Shown: positions 10,613 to 19,725, counted from the stretch's first letter. The stretch: DNA of 64,000 nucleotides from Pseudomonas sp. CC6-YY-74 (GCF_002025205.1 NZ_CP019947.1:1185501-1249500); one strand, 5' to 3'. Program-made: numbers and translations. Notes: generated from the sequence alone by a model not told the origin.

Positions 10613-11437
10613 ATGGAACTAGATCCCTGGACTCAAAGCCTGGTAACCGCGATGACTGCGCTCTGGACCAAAGTCGCCGTGTTTATCCCGAATCTGTTCG
10701 TGGCGTTGATCCTGGTGCTGCTCGGCTTTGTCGTGGCCAAGCTGCTCGATACCTTGCTGTCGAAGCTGCTCGGCAAGATCGGTCTGGATCGTCTGATGGC
10801 GGGTACCGGGCTGACCAAACTACTGAGCCGCGCCGGTATCCAGGTGCCGGTTTCGACCTTCATAGGCAAGATCATCTACTGGTTCGTACTGTTGATTTTT
10901 CTCGTCTCGGCGGCGGAATCGCTCGGTCTGGAACGAGTATCGGCCACGCTCGATGTGCTGGCGTCCTATCTGCCCAAGGTATTTGGTGCAGCACTGGTGC
11001 TGGTCGCTGGCGTGCTGTTGGCGCAATTGGTCAGTGGCGTGGTGCGCGGTGCCGCCGAGGGCGTAGGCCTGGATTATGCCCATGGCCTGGCCCGCATTGG
11101 CCAGGGTCTGGTGATCATCATCAGTATTTCGGTGGCCATCGGCCAGTTGGAGATCAAAACCGACCTGCTGAACAACGTCATTGCCATCGTGTTGATTTCG
11201 GTGGGGCTGGCTGCCGCTCTGGCGCTGGGCTTGGGTAGCCGGGAAATTGCCGGACAGATCCTGGCCGGAATTTATGTGCGCGAGTTGTACCAGGTAGGGC
11301 AACAAGTTCAGGTTGGTGAGGTCGAAGGGCAGATCGAGGAAATTGGCACGGTCAAGACTATCCTGCTAACCGACGCGGGCGAGTTGGTCTCGGTGGCTAA
11401 TCGCACCCTGCTCGAGCAGCGGGTAAGCAGTCGCTAA
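10613..11437 (+). CDS. cmpX: CmpX, MscS-type small-conductance mechanosensitive channel family membrane protein
   Basis: The 274-residue protein has several hydrophobic helices (about residues 20-40, 85-105, 120-140, 160-180 and 195-220) and a short C-terminal beta-rich segment, as in MscS/TM-helix family proteins. The ATG at 10613 lies one base after crfX. CmpX in P. aeruginosa is an inner-membrane protein linked to envelope stress, SigX and c-di-GMP phenotypes; that role is known for the family, not shown here. Confidence 0.9.
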   Translation: MELDPWTQSLVTAMTALWTKVAVFIPNLFVALILVLLGFVVAKLLDTLLSKLLGKIGLDRLMAGTGLTKLLSRAGIQVPVSTFIGKIIYWFVLLIFLVSAAESLGLERVSATLDVLASYLPKVFGAALVLVAGVLLAQLVSGVVRGAAEGVGLDYAHGLARIGQGLVIIISISVAIGQLEIKTDLLNNVIAIVLISVGLAAALALGLGSREIAGQILAGIYVRELYQVGQQVQVGEVEGQIEEIGTVKTILLTDAGELVSVANRTLLEQRVSSR

Positions 11438-11462
11438 CGCGCCAATCCTGCTAAAGTATGCC

Positions 11463-11497
11463 GCCAACCCAGCGCCTGATGCATTAGGCGTTGGCAG
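11463..11497 (+). promoter_or_regulatory. Hairpin in the cmpX-sigX gap
   Basis: GCCAAC (near 11463) can pair with GTTGGC (near 11490), enclosing a second stem, CGCCT / AGGCG around a GATGCATT loop. No T tract follows, so it is not a clear terminator. It lies in the region that should hold the sigX promoter. Confidence 0.4.
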
Positions 11498-11527
11498 CCT
11501 CCGTCCCGACTGTCGGCCTGACTTGTT

Positions 11528-12118
11528 TTGAATAAAGCCCAACCGATGTCCTTGCGCTATGACCCCCGCGAACTCTCCGATGAGGAACTCGTTGCGCGCG
11601 CGCATGGCGAGCTTTTTCACGTTACCCGTGCTTATGAAGAGCTGATGCGTCGTTACCAGCGCACATTGTTTAACGTATGCGCACGTTATCTGGGGAGCGA
11701 GCGTGACGCCGATGATGTTTGTCAAGAGGTTATGCTCAAGGTTCTTTATGGTTTGAAGAATTTCGAAGGTAAATCGAAGTTTAAAACCTGGCTGTACAGC
11801 ATTACCTATAACGAGTGTATTACCCAGTACCGTAAAGAACGGCGCAAACGTCGCCTAGTGGATGCATTAAGTCTGGATCCATTGGAAGAGGCATCTGAAG
11901 AAAAGATGCCTACAGTTGAGAGCCGTGGGGGGCTGGATCGCTGGCTTGTGCATGTCAACCCAATTGACCGGGAAATCCTGGTTCTGCGTTTTGTCGCAGA
12001 GCTGGAGTTTCAAGAGATTGCCGACATCATGCACATGGGTCTGAGCGCCACTAAAATGCGCTACAAGCGCGCCCTCGACCGGCTGCGAGAAAAATTTTCA
12101 GGCAATCTTGAAACTTAA
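11528..12118 (+). CDS. sigX: SigX, ECF-family RNA polymerase sigma factor
   Basis: The 196-residue ECF sigma factor has region 2 (DELVARAHGELF to QEVMLKVLYGLKNF, including the DADDVCQE core-binding helix) and region 4 (DREILVLRFVAELEFQEIADIM ... KMRYKRALDRLREKF). SigX controls oprF and many envelope and membrane-fluidity genes. No anti-sigma factor gene is adjacent, as in P. aeruginosa. The start is uncertain: TTG at 11528 gives the MNKAQ start I recall for the family; the ATG at 11546 would shorten it by six residues. Neither has a strong ribosome binding site. Codon use and AT content are more relaxed than in neighbouring genes. Confidence 0.95.
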   Translation: MNKAQPMSLRYDPRELSDEELVARAHGELFHVTRAYEELMRRYQRTLFNVCARYLGSERDADDVCQEVMLKVLYGLKNFEGKSKFKTWLYSITYNECITQYRKERRKRRLVDALSLDPLEEASEEKMPTVESRGGLDRWLVHVNPIDREILVLRFVAELEFQEIADIMHMGLSATKMRYKRALDRLREKFSGNLET

Positions 12119-12143
12119 ATATATGTAGGACGCTCTAACATCC

Positions 12144-12168
12144 GGAGCGATTCTGTTAGAATCGCTCC
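12144..12168 (+). terminator. Perfect inverted repeat between sigX and oprF
   Basis: Arms GGAGCGATTC (12144-12153) and GAATCGCTCC (12159-12168) pair perfectly over 10 bp with loop TGTTA, followed by a T/G-rich stretch (TTGGTTGTCTTGTTTG). It could end sigX transcription or partly attenuate read-through into oprF, whose ATG is 56 bp further on. Confidence 0.65.
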
Positions 12169-12223
12169 TTGGTTGTCTTGTTTGTCAGACAACTTACTGG
12201 CCACCAATGATGGGGATTTACGG

Positions 12224-13189
12224 ATGAAATTTAAAAACACTTTAGGCGTTGTCATCGGCTCGATGCTCGCTAGTTCTTCCCTTAGCGTTCTGGCGCAGGG
12301 CCAAGGCGCGGTCGAAGTGGAGGGTTTTGCTAAGAAGGAAATGTTCGACAGCGCCCGTGACTTCAAGAACAACGGCAATCTGTTCGGCGGCAGCATCGGT
12401 TACTACCTGACCGACGACGTTGAATTGCGTCTGGGCTATGACGAAGTACACAACGCTCGTGGCGAAGACGGTCGTAACATCAAAGGCTCGAATACCGCCC
12501 TTGATGCTTTGTACCACTTCAACAATACCGGTGACGCGCTGCGTCCTTACGTCTCTGCCGGTTTCTCGGATCAGAGCATCGGTCAAAGTGGTCGCGGCGG
12601 TCGTAACGGCTCCACCTTTGCCAACATTGGCGGCGGTGCCAAGTACTTCATCACCGAGAATCTCTATGCTCGTGCTGGCGTTGAAGCTCAGTACAACATC
12701 GACCAGGGCGACACCGAGTGGGCTCCAAGCATCGGCGTTGGCATGAACTTCGGTGGTGGCAGCAAGCCTGTCCAGGTTGCAGAAGCCGCTCCAGAGCCGA
12801 TGGCAGAGCCGGCTCCGGTTGTTGAAGAGCCAGCCCAGGTTGTGCGCGTTGAACTGGACGTGAAATTCGACTTCGACAAGGCTCAAGTCAAAGAAGAAAG
12901 CTATGGCGATATCAAGAACCTGGCTGATTTCATGAATCAGTACCCGCAGACCAACACCACTGTTGAAGGTCACACTGACTCCGTCGGTACTGATACCTAC
13001 AACCAGAAGTTGTCCGAAAAGCGTGCGAGCGCTGTGCGTGAAGTTCTGGTCAACCAGTACGGTGTTGAAGGTCAGCGCGTAAATGCCGCTGGTTATGGCG
13101 AAACTCAGCCGGTTGCCGACAACGCAACTGAGTCGGGCCGTGCCATCAACCGTCGCGTTGAAGCTCAAGTAGAAGCTCAAGTCCAGTAA
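12224..13189 (+). CDS. oprF: OprF, major outer membrane porin (OmpA family)
   Basis: The 321-residue precursor has a signal peptide cleaved after about residue 24 (SLSVLA|QGQ), an N-terminal eight-strand beta-barrel, a Pro/Ala/Glu-rich linker (about residues 190-210) and a C-terminal OmpA peptidoglycan-binding domain with VEGHTDSVGTDTYNQKLSEK. OprF is the non-specific porin and cell-wall anchor of Pseudomonas. The ATG at 12224 is preceded by GGGGA at 12211-12215. It sits directly after sigX, its regulator. The four-cysteine cluster found in the P. aeruginosa linker is absent here. A strong terminator follows. Confidence 0.97.
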   Translation: MKFKNTLGVVIGSMLASSSLSVLAQGQGAVEVEGFAKKEMFDSARDFKNNGNLFGGSIGYYLTDDVELRLGYDEVHNARGEDGRNIKGSNTALDALYHFNNTGDALRPYVSAGFSDQSIGQSGRGGRNGSTFANIGGGAKYFITENLYARAGVEAQYNIDQGDTEWAPSIGVGMNFGGGSKPVQVAEAAPEPMAEPAPVVEEPAQVVRVELDVKFDFDKAQVKEESYGDIKNLADFMNQYPQTNTTVEGHTDSVGTDTYNQKLSEKRASAVREVLVNQYGVEGQRVNAAGYGETQPVADNATESGRAINRRVEAQVEAQVQ

Positions 13190-13207
13190 CGGGTCTTAGC
13201 TGCTAGG

Positions 13208-13233
13208 AAAAACCCGGCTTCGGCCGGGTTTTT
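13208..13233 (+). terminator. Intrinsic terminator of oprF
   Basis: Perfect 11-bp stem AAAAACCCGGC / GCCGGGTTTTT with a TTCG tetraloop, 18 bp after the oprF stop. Confidence 0.95.
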
Positions 13234-13243
13234 CTTTGTCTAT

Positions 13244-13267
13244 AAAAAAGCCCGGAGCAGGCCGGGC
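13244..13267 (-). terminator. Intrinsic terminator of cobA (minus strand)
   Basis: Stem GCCCGG / CCGGGC (loop CCTGCT on the minus strand) followed by six T on the minus strand. It faces the oprF terminator and closes the nirB-nirD-reductase-cobA operon. Confidence 0.9.
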
Positions 13268-13286
13268 ACGAACAACTCCGCAGGGG

Positions 13287-14024
13287 TCAGGCAGTCGCGG
13301 CCATGGTTTGTGCTTGATGTCCGGCTGCGACTTCGCCAATCACCAGGATCGCCGGGCTTTTCAGCTGGAAAGCCAGGGCGTCTTGCTGCATCGCCGCCAG
13401 TGAGCTGCGACATTCGCGCTGGTGTGGCAGTGAGGCATTTTCGATCATCGCCACCGGCATGTCGGCGCACATGCCGCCCGCCAGTAGGCTATCGCGGATG
13501 TCCGCCAGCTTGGCCACGCCCATATACACCACCAGGGTGGTGCCACCCTGGGCCAGGGCTTGCCAGTTCAGCGTGCTGTCGTCCTGGGTGTGGGCTGTAA
13601 CCAGGGTCACGCCGCGGGCAACACCGCGCAGGGTCAGGGGAATGCCACAGTTGGTGGCGCCAGCCAGGCCAGCGGTGATGCCATTGACCATCTCCACTTC
13701 GATACCGTGCTGCTGCAACCAGTCGAGCTCTTCGCTGCCGCGGCCGAAGATGCACGGATCACCGCCCTTCAGGCGTACCACGCACTTGCCCTGGCGCGCA
13801 TAGCGCAGCATCAGGCGATGGATAAAGGCTTGCGGTGTCGAGCGGCAGCCGCCGCGCTTGCCCACTTGGACTATGCGTGCGCTTGGGCAGTGTTCCAGCA
13901 CCGCCGGGTTGACCAGATCGTCGATCATCACGATCTCAGCCTGACGCAAGGCTTTCACTGCCTTGAGCGTCAACAGATCCGGGTCACCCGGGCCTGCACC
14001 TACCAGCCAGACTTTTGCGCTCAT
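13287..14024 (-). CDS. cobA: CobA, uroporphyrinogen-III C-methyltransferase
   Basis: The 245-residue SUMT enzyme uses SAM to methylate uroporphyrinogen III to precorrin-2, the precursor of sirohaem and cobalamin. The SAM-binding start VWLVGAGPGDPDLLTLKA and the VRLKGGDPCIFGRGSEE motif near residue 85 are both present. The frame is open about 60 codons further upstream, but only the ATG at 14024 gives the conserved N terminus. It is the last gene after nirB-nirD and the nitrate reductase, so its job here is probably to supply sirohaem for NirB. Confidence 0.93.
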   Translation of the reverse strand: MSAKVWLVGAGPGDPDLLTLKAVKALRQAEIVMIDDLVNPAVLEHCPSARIVQVGKRGGCRSTPQAFIHRLMLRYARQGKCVVRLKGGDPCIFGRGSEELDWLQQHGIEVEMVNGITAGLAGATNCGIPLTLRGVARGVTLVTAHTQDDSTLNWQALAQGGTTLVVYMGVAKLADIRDSLLAGGMCADMPVAMIENASLPHQRECRSSLAAMQQDALAFQLKSPAILVIGEVAAGHQAQTMAATA

Positions 14025-14039
14025 ATCAAAATCCTCGTC

Positions 14040-14075
14040 GTAGGGCGGGTAACCGCGAAGCGTTCCCCACCGTGG
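14040..14075. repeat. REP-like palindrome between cobA and the nitrate reductase
   Basis: It starts GTAGGGCGGGTAACCGCGAA and folds on a CGC-GAA-GCG core with GGG/CCC outer pairing. This is the shape and sequence of common Pseudomonas REP elements, here within the nitrate operon. Confidence 0.6.
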
Positions 14076-14134
14076 TAGTTGCCTTGGCAGTAAACACTTC
14101 GCGGATTTCCACGGGGTGGCCTTCCACCCTAGGG

Positions 14135-16852
14135 TTATGCATTCAGCACTACAGGCTGGGTGGCCAATAGCCGTTTGATTTCCGGTACGCAAGAACCGCA
14201 ACTGGTTCCGCATTCCAGTTCCTGCTTCAGTCCGTCGATGTCGAGGCCGCGGGCGATTCCAGCGCAGACTGCGGCTTCACTGACGTTCAGGCAGTTGCAC
14301 AGGGTCTTGCTGGGTTTCTTGCCCGCAGCCGCACCCGGCGGGGTGGACAGCGGCGCCAGTAGCCAGCGGCGCAGGTCGGCATCGGCCTGGCCTTCGCTCC
14401 ACAGGCTCTTCAGCCAGTCGCGGGCCGCGGTCTCACCGGCCAGGCGGATGGCGATGATGCGGCCGTCCTCGATGCGTACGCGCTTGCCCACTGCCCGGCG
14501 TGGGTCGTCGTAGGCCAGTACCGGCCCTTCGTGCAGGCCCAGCAATTGATCGATCTGGGTCAGCAGTTCGGCCTCGGGGGCTACCGCGCTTGCCGCACGG
14601 ATGACCAGGGCCGGGCGTTCGCGGCCAGTGAGGCTGAGGTTGGCGTAGGCAAAGGACTCGAACAGCGGACGCAATGCCTCGAAGCGCTTCTGTACGTCAC
14701 CCTCGACCAGGGCGAACAACTGCCAGGGCAGATCGACCTTTTCCACCTGGATGCCGGCGTGCTTGAGTTCGGGCTGCTTGGACAGCGGGTCGTAGGCCGG
14801 CAGGGTCAGTACGTTGGTGCCCAACCCCTTGAGAAAGCGGTTGCCCCAGTGCATGGGCAGGTAGGCCTGGCCGGAGCGAACCGCCTCGTCGGCCTGGACC
14901 GGTACGATCAGGCTGCCGCGGCGGCTGCGCACCTTGACCAGGTCGCCGGCTTGCAGGCGCAGGCGGCGCAGTTCATCCGGATGCAGGCTGAGCACTGCCT
15001 CCTCGACATGGCCGAACAGGCGGGCAGCAGTGCCGGTGCGGCTCATGCCGTGCCACTGATCGCGCAGGCGGCCGGTATTGAGGGCCAGCGGGAAACGCGC
15101 GTCGCGTTGTTCCTTGGGCGCGCGGTAGGGGTCGGCATGGAAGCGCGCACGGCCATTCTCGGTGGGGAACCGGCCGTCGCCGTACAGGCGCGCCGTTCCC
15201 TGGGTTGCACCGGCCGGGAACGGCCATTGCTGGGGGCCTTGGTTGTCGAGGATGGCGTAGCTCAGACCGCTGAGGTCGAGGTCGCGATGCTGGGTCAGGT
15301 ATTTGTATTCCTCGAACAGCGCTTCGCTGCTATCGAGGGCAAACAGGCTGGGCAGGCCGGGGCGGAGCAGCTTTTCCAAACGGCGGGCGAAATCCGAGGT
15401 GATCGCCCAATCCGGCCGCGCCTCGAAGGGCGCGGGCACGGCGCGGCGCACATGGCTGACGCGGCGCTCGGAGTTGGTCACCGTGCCTTCCTTCTCGCCC
15501 CAGCTGGCGGCGGGCAGCAGCAGGTCGGCGTAGTGGCAGGTCTCGGTGGTGAAGAACGCTTCTTGCACAACGACAAAAGGACAGGCGGCGAGGGCTTCAT
15601 GCACCTTGTTTTGATCCGGCATGGACTGCGCCGGATTGGTGCAGGCGATCCACAAGGCTTTGACCTTGCCGACCCGCACCGCCTCGAACAGCTCGATGGC
15701 GGTCAGCCCGGTGCTTTCCGGCAGGGCGTCGCTGCCCCAGTAGTCAGCGACCTCGGCGCGGTGCTTGGCGTTGGCGGCATCGCGATGGCCTGGCAGCAGG
15801 TTGGACAGGCTGCCGGTTTCGCGGCCGCCCATGGCATTCGGTTGGCCGGTAAGGGAGAAGGGGCCCGCGCCGGGCTTGCCGATCTGGCCGGTGGCCAGGT
15901 GCAGGTTGATCAGGGCGCTGTTCTTCGCGCTGCCGCTGCTCGACTGGTTAAGGCCCATGCACCAGAGTGAGAGGAAGCTCGGCGCGCTGCCGATCATCCG
16001 TGCGCACTGTTGCAGGTCTTGTTGGCTGATGCCGCACAGCTCGCTGACCATCTGTGGGCTGTAGTCGCGCACCAGGGTCTTCAATGCGTCGAAACCCAGG
16101 GTGTGGGCATCGATAAAGGCGCGGTCGATCCAGCCTTCCCACATAAGGATATGCAGGATGCCGTGGAACAGGGCGACGTCGCTGCCCGGCTGGATCGCCA
16201 GGTGCAGGTCGGCCAGTTCGCAGGTGTCGGTGCGCCGCGGGTCGATGACGATCACGCGCATGTCCGGGCGCTTGGCCTTGGCTTCTTCCAAGCGGCGGAA
16301 CAGGACCGGATGGGCGTAGGCCATGTTGCTGCCGGCGATCAGCACGCAGTCGCTCTGCTCGATGTCTTCGTAGTTGCACGGCGGCGAATCGGCGCCGAGG
16401 CTGCGTTTGTAGCCGACCACCGCGGAGGACATGCACAGGCGTGAGTTGCTGTCGATATTGTTGGTGCCGACCAGCGCGCGGGCCAATTTGTTGAAGGCGT
16501 AGTAGTCCTCGGTCAGCAGTTGCCCGGAGATATAAAAGGCGACACTGTCCGGGCCATGTTCGCGGATGGTCTCGGCGAAGACGTTGGCGGCGTGATCCAG
16601 GGCGCTGTCCCAGTCCGTGCGCGAGCGCGCCAGGCCCTTGCCCAGGCGCAGTTCGGGATAGAGGCCGCGGGCATCGAGGTCGCCGGTCAGGTGCAGGGTT
16701 GAACCCTTGCTGCACAGCTTGCCGAAATTGGCCGGGTGCTCGGGATCGCCTTGGACACCGAGAATCTTCTCGTCATCGTGTTCGATCAGCACGCCACAAC
16801 CCACGCCGCAATAGCAGCAGGTGGAGGCGGTGATCTGATGGGGATGGGTCAT
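14135..16852 (-). CDS. Assimilatory nitrate reductase, molybdopterin catalytic subunit with C-terminal [2Fe-2S] BFD-like domain
   Basis: This 905-residue cytoplasmic enzyme reduces nitrate to nitrite. The N-terminal CCYCGVGCG ... KLCSKG binds one [4Fe-4S] cluster. SRLCMSSAV near residue 140 carries the expected Mo-ligand cysteine, and the Mo-dinucleotide domain follows (for example ALNTGRLRDQWHGMSRTG near residue 590). The last ~60 residues (CNCLNVSEAAV ... CGTSCGSCVPEIK) form a bacterioferritin-associated-ferredoxin-like [2Fe-2S] domain, so the electron-input module is fused on. No separate electron-transfer gene is nearby. It lies between nirD and cobA. Published symbols differ (nasA, nasC), so none is given. 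Confidence 0.95.
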   Translation of the reverse strand: MTHPHQITASTCCYCGVGCGVLIEHDDEKILGVQGDPEHPANFGKLCSKGSTLHLTGDLDARGLYPELRLGKGLARSRTDWDSALDHAANVFAETIREHGPDSVAFYISGQLLTEDYYAFNKLARALVGTNNIDSNSRLCMSSAVVGYKRSLGADSPPCNYEDIEQSDCVLIAGSNMAYAHPVLFRRLEEAKAKRPDMRVIVIDPRRTDTCELADLHLAIQPGSDVALFHGILHILMWEGWIDRAFIDAHTLGFDALKTLVRDYSPQMVSELCGISQQDLQQCARMIGSAPSFLSLWCMGLNQSSSGSAKNSALINLHLATGQIGKPGAGPFSLTGQPNAMGGRETGSLSNLLPGHRDAANAKHRAEVADYWGSDALPESTGLTAIELFEAVRVGKVKALWIACTNPAQSMPDQNKVHEALAACPFVVVQEAFFTTETCHYADLLLPAASWGEKEGTVTNSERRVSHVRRAVPAPFEARPDWAITSDFARRLEKLLRPGLPSLFALDSSEALFEEYKYLTQHRDLDLSGLSYAILDNQGPQQWPFPAGATQGTARLYGDGRFPTENGRARFHADPYRAPKEQRDARFPLALNTGRLRDQWHGMSRTGTAARLFGHVEEAVLSLHPDELRRLRLQAGDLVKVRSRRGSLIVPVQADEAVRSGQAYLPMHWGNRFLKGLGTNVLTLPAYDPLSKQPELKHAGIQVEKVDLPWQLFALVEGDVQKRFEALRPLFESFAYANLSLTGRERPALVIRAASAVAPEAELLTQIDQLLGLHEGPVLAYDDPRRAVGKRVRIEDGRIIAIRLAGETAARDWLKSLWSEGQADADLRRWLLAPLSTPPGAAAGKKPSKTLCNCLNVSEAAVCAGIARGLDIDGLKQELECGTSCGSCVPEIKRLLATQPVVLNA

Positions 16853-16874
16853 GGCGTCATCTCTCTGCGGTAAT

Positions 16875-16910
16875 TGTGTAGGCCGCGCCGCGCGGGGCGC
16901 GGCCTACACA
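16875..16910. repeat. Long GC-rich hairpin between nirD and the nitrate reductase
   Basis: A perfect 15-bp stem (16875-16889 with 16896-16910; arms begin TGTGTAGGCC) encloses a 6-base loop. It lies in the 65-bp gap between nirD and the reductase gene. There is no T tract, so an RNA stability or REP-type element is more likely than a terminator. Confidence 0.75.
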
Positions 16911-16917
16911 TGACCTT

Positions 16918-17244
16918 TCAGGCACATTCGGTGGCGGTATTCAGGGTCAGCAGCACCCGGCCGTTCTCGACCTTGGCTGCATGCCGGTGCGCGCAACCAA
17001 CGTCTGGCGCCACCGCTTCGCCGGAGTCGAGTTCGATCTGCCAGTTATGCAGCGGGCAAGCCACGCGCTTGCCGTAGACCAGGCCCTGGGACAGTGGTCC
17101 GCCCTTGTGCGGGCAGCGGTCATCGAGGGCGAACACTTCATCGTTGGACGTGCGGAAAATGGCGATATTGCCCTTGGGCCCGGCGACTATGCGCGAGCCC
17201 AGCGGGTTGATTTCTTCCAGGGCGCAGATATCCAGCCAGCTCAT
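16918..17244 (-). CDS. nirD: NirD, nitrite reductase small subunit (Rieske type)
   Basis: The 108-residue protein has a Rieske [2Fe-2S] fold with RCPHKGGPLSQG and CPLHNWQ as the two Cys-His ligand motifs. It partners NirB in NADH-dependent nitrite reduction to ammonia. The ATG at 17244 overlaps the nirB stop in an ATGA, showing translational coupling. Longer in-frame starts exist inside nirB but are not needed. Both ligand pairs are complete. Confidence 0.95.
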   Translation of the reverse strand: MSWLDICALEEINPLGSRIVAGPKGNIAIFRTSNDEVFALDDRCPHKGGPLSQGLVYGKRVACPLHNWQIELDSGEAVAPDVGCAHRHAAKVENGRVLLTLNTATECA

Positions 17245-19694
17245 GCGTGCATCTCCAGGTCGCGCAGGGCGATGCGCTCGAATTCTTTCTTCAGTTGCGG
17301 TTTGGCCAGCTGTTCCTGCCACGGGTCCTGCTCAAAGGACAGCGAGAACAGCAGGCGCTCGTGCAGCGCCTTGCGTCTTTCGGCATCTTCCAGCACGCCC
17401 TTCTTGATGTGCTCCATGCCGACGCGCTGCATGTAGTGCACGGTGCGCTCGAGGTAGAAGGCTTCTTCACGGTAGAGCTGGAGGAACGCCAGGCTGTATT
17501 CCATGACGTCTTCGGCCGTTTTCAGCTTGACGAAGAACTCGCCGGCCTCGGTCTTGATCCCGCCGTTACCGCCGATATACAGCTCCCAACCGGAGTCGAC
17601 GCCGATGATGCCAACGTCCTTGATGCCGGATTCTGCGCAGTTGCGCGGGCAACCGGAGACCGCAAGCTTGACCTTGTGCGGTGACCACATGTTGAACAGC
17701 GCGTGTTCCAGGTCGATGCCCATCTGCGTCGAGTTCTGCGTGCCGAAGCGGCAGAATTCGCTGCCGACGCAGGTCTTCACGGTGCGGATGGATTTGCCGT
17801 AGGCGTGACCGGACGGCATGTCGAGATCCTTCCACACGCCTGGCAGGTCATCTTTCTTGATCCCCAGCAGGTCGATACGCTGACCGCCGGTGACCTTGAG
17901 CATGGGCACGTTGTACTTGTCGGCAACATCGGCGATGCGCCGCAGTTCGGCTGAATTGGTCACGCCGCCCCACATGCGTGGCACCACCGAATAGGTGCCG
18001 TCTTTCTGGATGTTGGCGTGGGCCCGCTCGTTGATGAAGCGCGATTGCGGATCGTCCTTGGCCTCACCCGGCCAGGTGGAGATCAGGTAGTAGTTCAGCG
18101 CTGGGCGGCAGGTGGCGCAGCCGTTCGGCGTGCTCCAGTTGAGGAAGGCCATGGTGGCCGGGATGCTGGTCAGGTGCTCTTGGCGGATGGCCTTGCGGAT
18201 CTGCCCGTGGTTGAGATCGCTGCACCCGCAGATGGCTTTCTCGCTCTTCGGTTTGACGTCCGCCGCGCCGCCCACGGTATTTATCAGGATCTGCTCGACC
18301 AGGCCGGCACAGGAGCCGCAGGAGCTGGCGGCTTTGGTGTGCTTCTTCACGTCGTCGACGCTGAACAGGCCGTTTTCCTGGATGGCTTTGACGATGGTGC
18401 CTTTGCAGATGCCGTTGCAGCCGCACACTTCCATGTCGTCCGGCATGTTGGCGGCGCTGCTCTGGCCCTGGTGGCCGGCGTCGCCAATGGCGTTTTCACC
18501 GAACATCAGGTGATCGCGGATCTCGCTGACGTTGTGGTTCTCGCGGATCTGGCGGAAGTACCAGCCACCGTCGGCGGTGTCGCCATACAGGCAGGCGCCG
18601 ACCAGCACGTCGTCCTTGATCACCAGCTTCTTGTACACGCCGCCGATCGGGTCGGACAGGGTGATGGTCTCGGTGCCTTCGGCGCCCATGAACTCGCCGG
18701 CGGAGAACAGGTCGATGCCGGTGACTTTCAGTTTGGTCGAAGTCACCGAGCCCTGGTAGCGCGAGAAGCCGAGCTGAGCCAGGTGGTTGGCGCAGACCTT
18801 GGCTTGCTCGAACAGCGGTGCCACCAGGCCATAGGCGATACCGCGGTGGCTGGCGCATTCGCCGATCGCATAGACCCGCGGATCATAGGTCTGCAGGGTG
18901 TCGTTGACCAGAATGCCGCGGTTGCAGGCGATCCCGGATTGTTCCGCTAGTTCGCTGTTGGGGCGGATACCGGCGGCCATTACCACCAGGTCGGCGGGGA
19001 TGACCTCGCCGTCCTTGAATTTGACCGCGCAGACCCGGCCCTCGCCGTTGTCCAACAGCTCGGCGGTGTGTTTGGGCAGGAGGAACTTCAGGCCACGGTC
19101 TTCCAGGGATTTTTGCAGCAGGCGGCCGGCGGTGACGTCGAGCTGGCGTTCCAGCAGCCAGTCGCCGATATGCACCACGGTGACGTCCATGCCGCGCAAC
19201 TTGAGGCCGTTAGCCGCTTCCAGGCCGAGCAGGCCGCCGCCGATGACCACTGCATGCTTATGGGTCTTGGCGGTGTCCATCATCATCTGGGTGTCGGCGA
19301 TATCGCGGTAGCCGATCACGCCCTGCAGGTCCTTGCCCGGTATCGGCAGGATAAACGGGTTGGAGCCGGTGGCAATCAGCAGGCGGTCGTATTCGGCCTG
19401 GCTGCCGTCATCGGCGACTACTACACGGGTCTTGCGGTCGATCTTCACCGCCTTGCGCCCGAGCAGTAGCTGGATGCCGTTGTCCGCGTACCAGCTGAGG
19501 TCGTTGAGCACGATCTCTTCGAAGGTCTGCTCGCCGGCCAATACCGGGGAAAGCAGGATGCGGTTGTAGTTCGGGTGCGGTTCGGCGCCGAACACCGTGA
19601 TGTCGTAGAGGTCAGGGACGAGCTTGATCAGCTCTTCGAGGGTACGCACTCCGGCCATGCCATTACCGATCATTACCAGCTTGAGTTTTTTCAT
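17241..19694 (-). CDS. nirB: NirB, NADH-dependent assimilatory nitrite reductase large subunit
   Basis: The 817-residue enzyme makes ammonia from nitrite. It has an N-terminal FAD/NADH oxidoreductase part (GNGMAGVRTLEEL; ATGSNPF; VVIGGGLLGLE), then BFD-type [2Fe-2S] motifs (CGCNGICKGTIV with SSCGSCAG; and CGCSDLNHGQI with GCATCRPAL). The sirohaem/[4Fe-4S] site follows (CVGSEFCRFG and SGCPRNCAES). The ATG at 19694 is the conserved start. It heads nirB-nirD-reductase-cobA. The leader before it carries a sigma-54 promoter, two NasT-type hexaloop hairpins and a terminator, so nitrogen limitation and nitrate should both be needed. Confidence 0.97.
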   Translation of the reverse strand: MKKLKLVMIGNGMAGVRTLEELIKLVPDLYDITVFGAEPHPNYNRILLSPVLAGEQTFEEIVLNDLSWYADNGIQLLLGRKAVKIDRKTRVVVADDGSQAEYDRLLIATGSNPFILPIPGKDLQGVIGYRDIADTQMMMDTAKTHKHAVVIGGGLLGLEAANGLKLRGMDVTVVHIGDWLLERQLDVTAGRLLQKSLEDRGLKFLLPKHTAELLDNGEGRVCAVKFKDGEVIPADLVVMAAGIRPNSELAEQSGIACNRGILVNDTLQTYDPRVYAIGECASHRGIAYGLVAPLFEQAKVCANHLAQLGFSRYQGSVTSTKLKVTGIDLFSAGEFMGAEGTETITLSDPIGGVYKKLVIKDDVLVGACLYGDTADGGWYFRQIRENHNVSEIRDHLMFGENAIGDAGHQGQSSAANMPDDMEVCGCNGICKGTIVKAIQENGLFSVDDVKKHTKAASSCGSCAGLVEQILINTVGGAADVKPKSEKAICGCSDLNHGQIRKAIRQEHLTSIPATMAFLNWSTPNGCATCRPALNYYLISTWPGEAKDDPQSRFINERAHANIQKDGTYSVVPRMWGGVTNSAELRRIADVADKYNVPMLKVTGGQRIDLLGIKKDDLPGVWKDLDMPSGHAYGKSIRTVKTCVGSEFCRFGTQNSTQMGIDLEHALFNMWSPHKVKLAVSGCPRNCAESGIKDVGIIGVDSGWELYIGGNGGIKTEAGEFFVKLKTAEDVMEYSLAFLQLYREEAFYLERTVHYMQRVGMEHIKKGVLEDAERRKALHERLLFSLSFEQDPWQEQLAKPQLKKEFERIALRDLEMHA

Positions 19695-19725
19695 GGTTCC
19701 TCACCGTCACGCATAACCGGAAAAC

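Noticed and set aside
14531..15970. A 479-codon open frame on the plus strand opposite the nitrate reductase
   Set aside because: Antisense by-product with Gly/Ala/Gln-rich composition and no ribosome binding site or family match.
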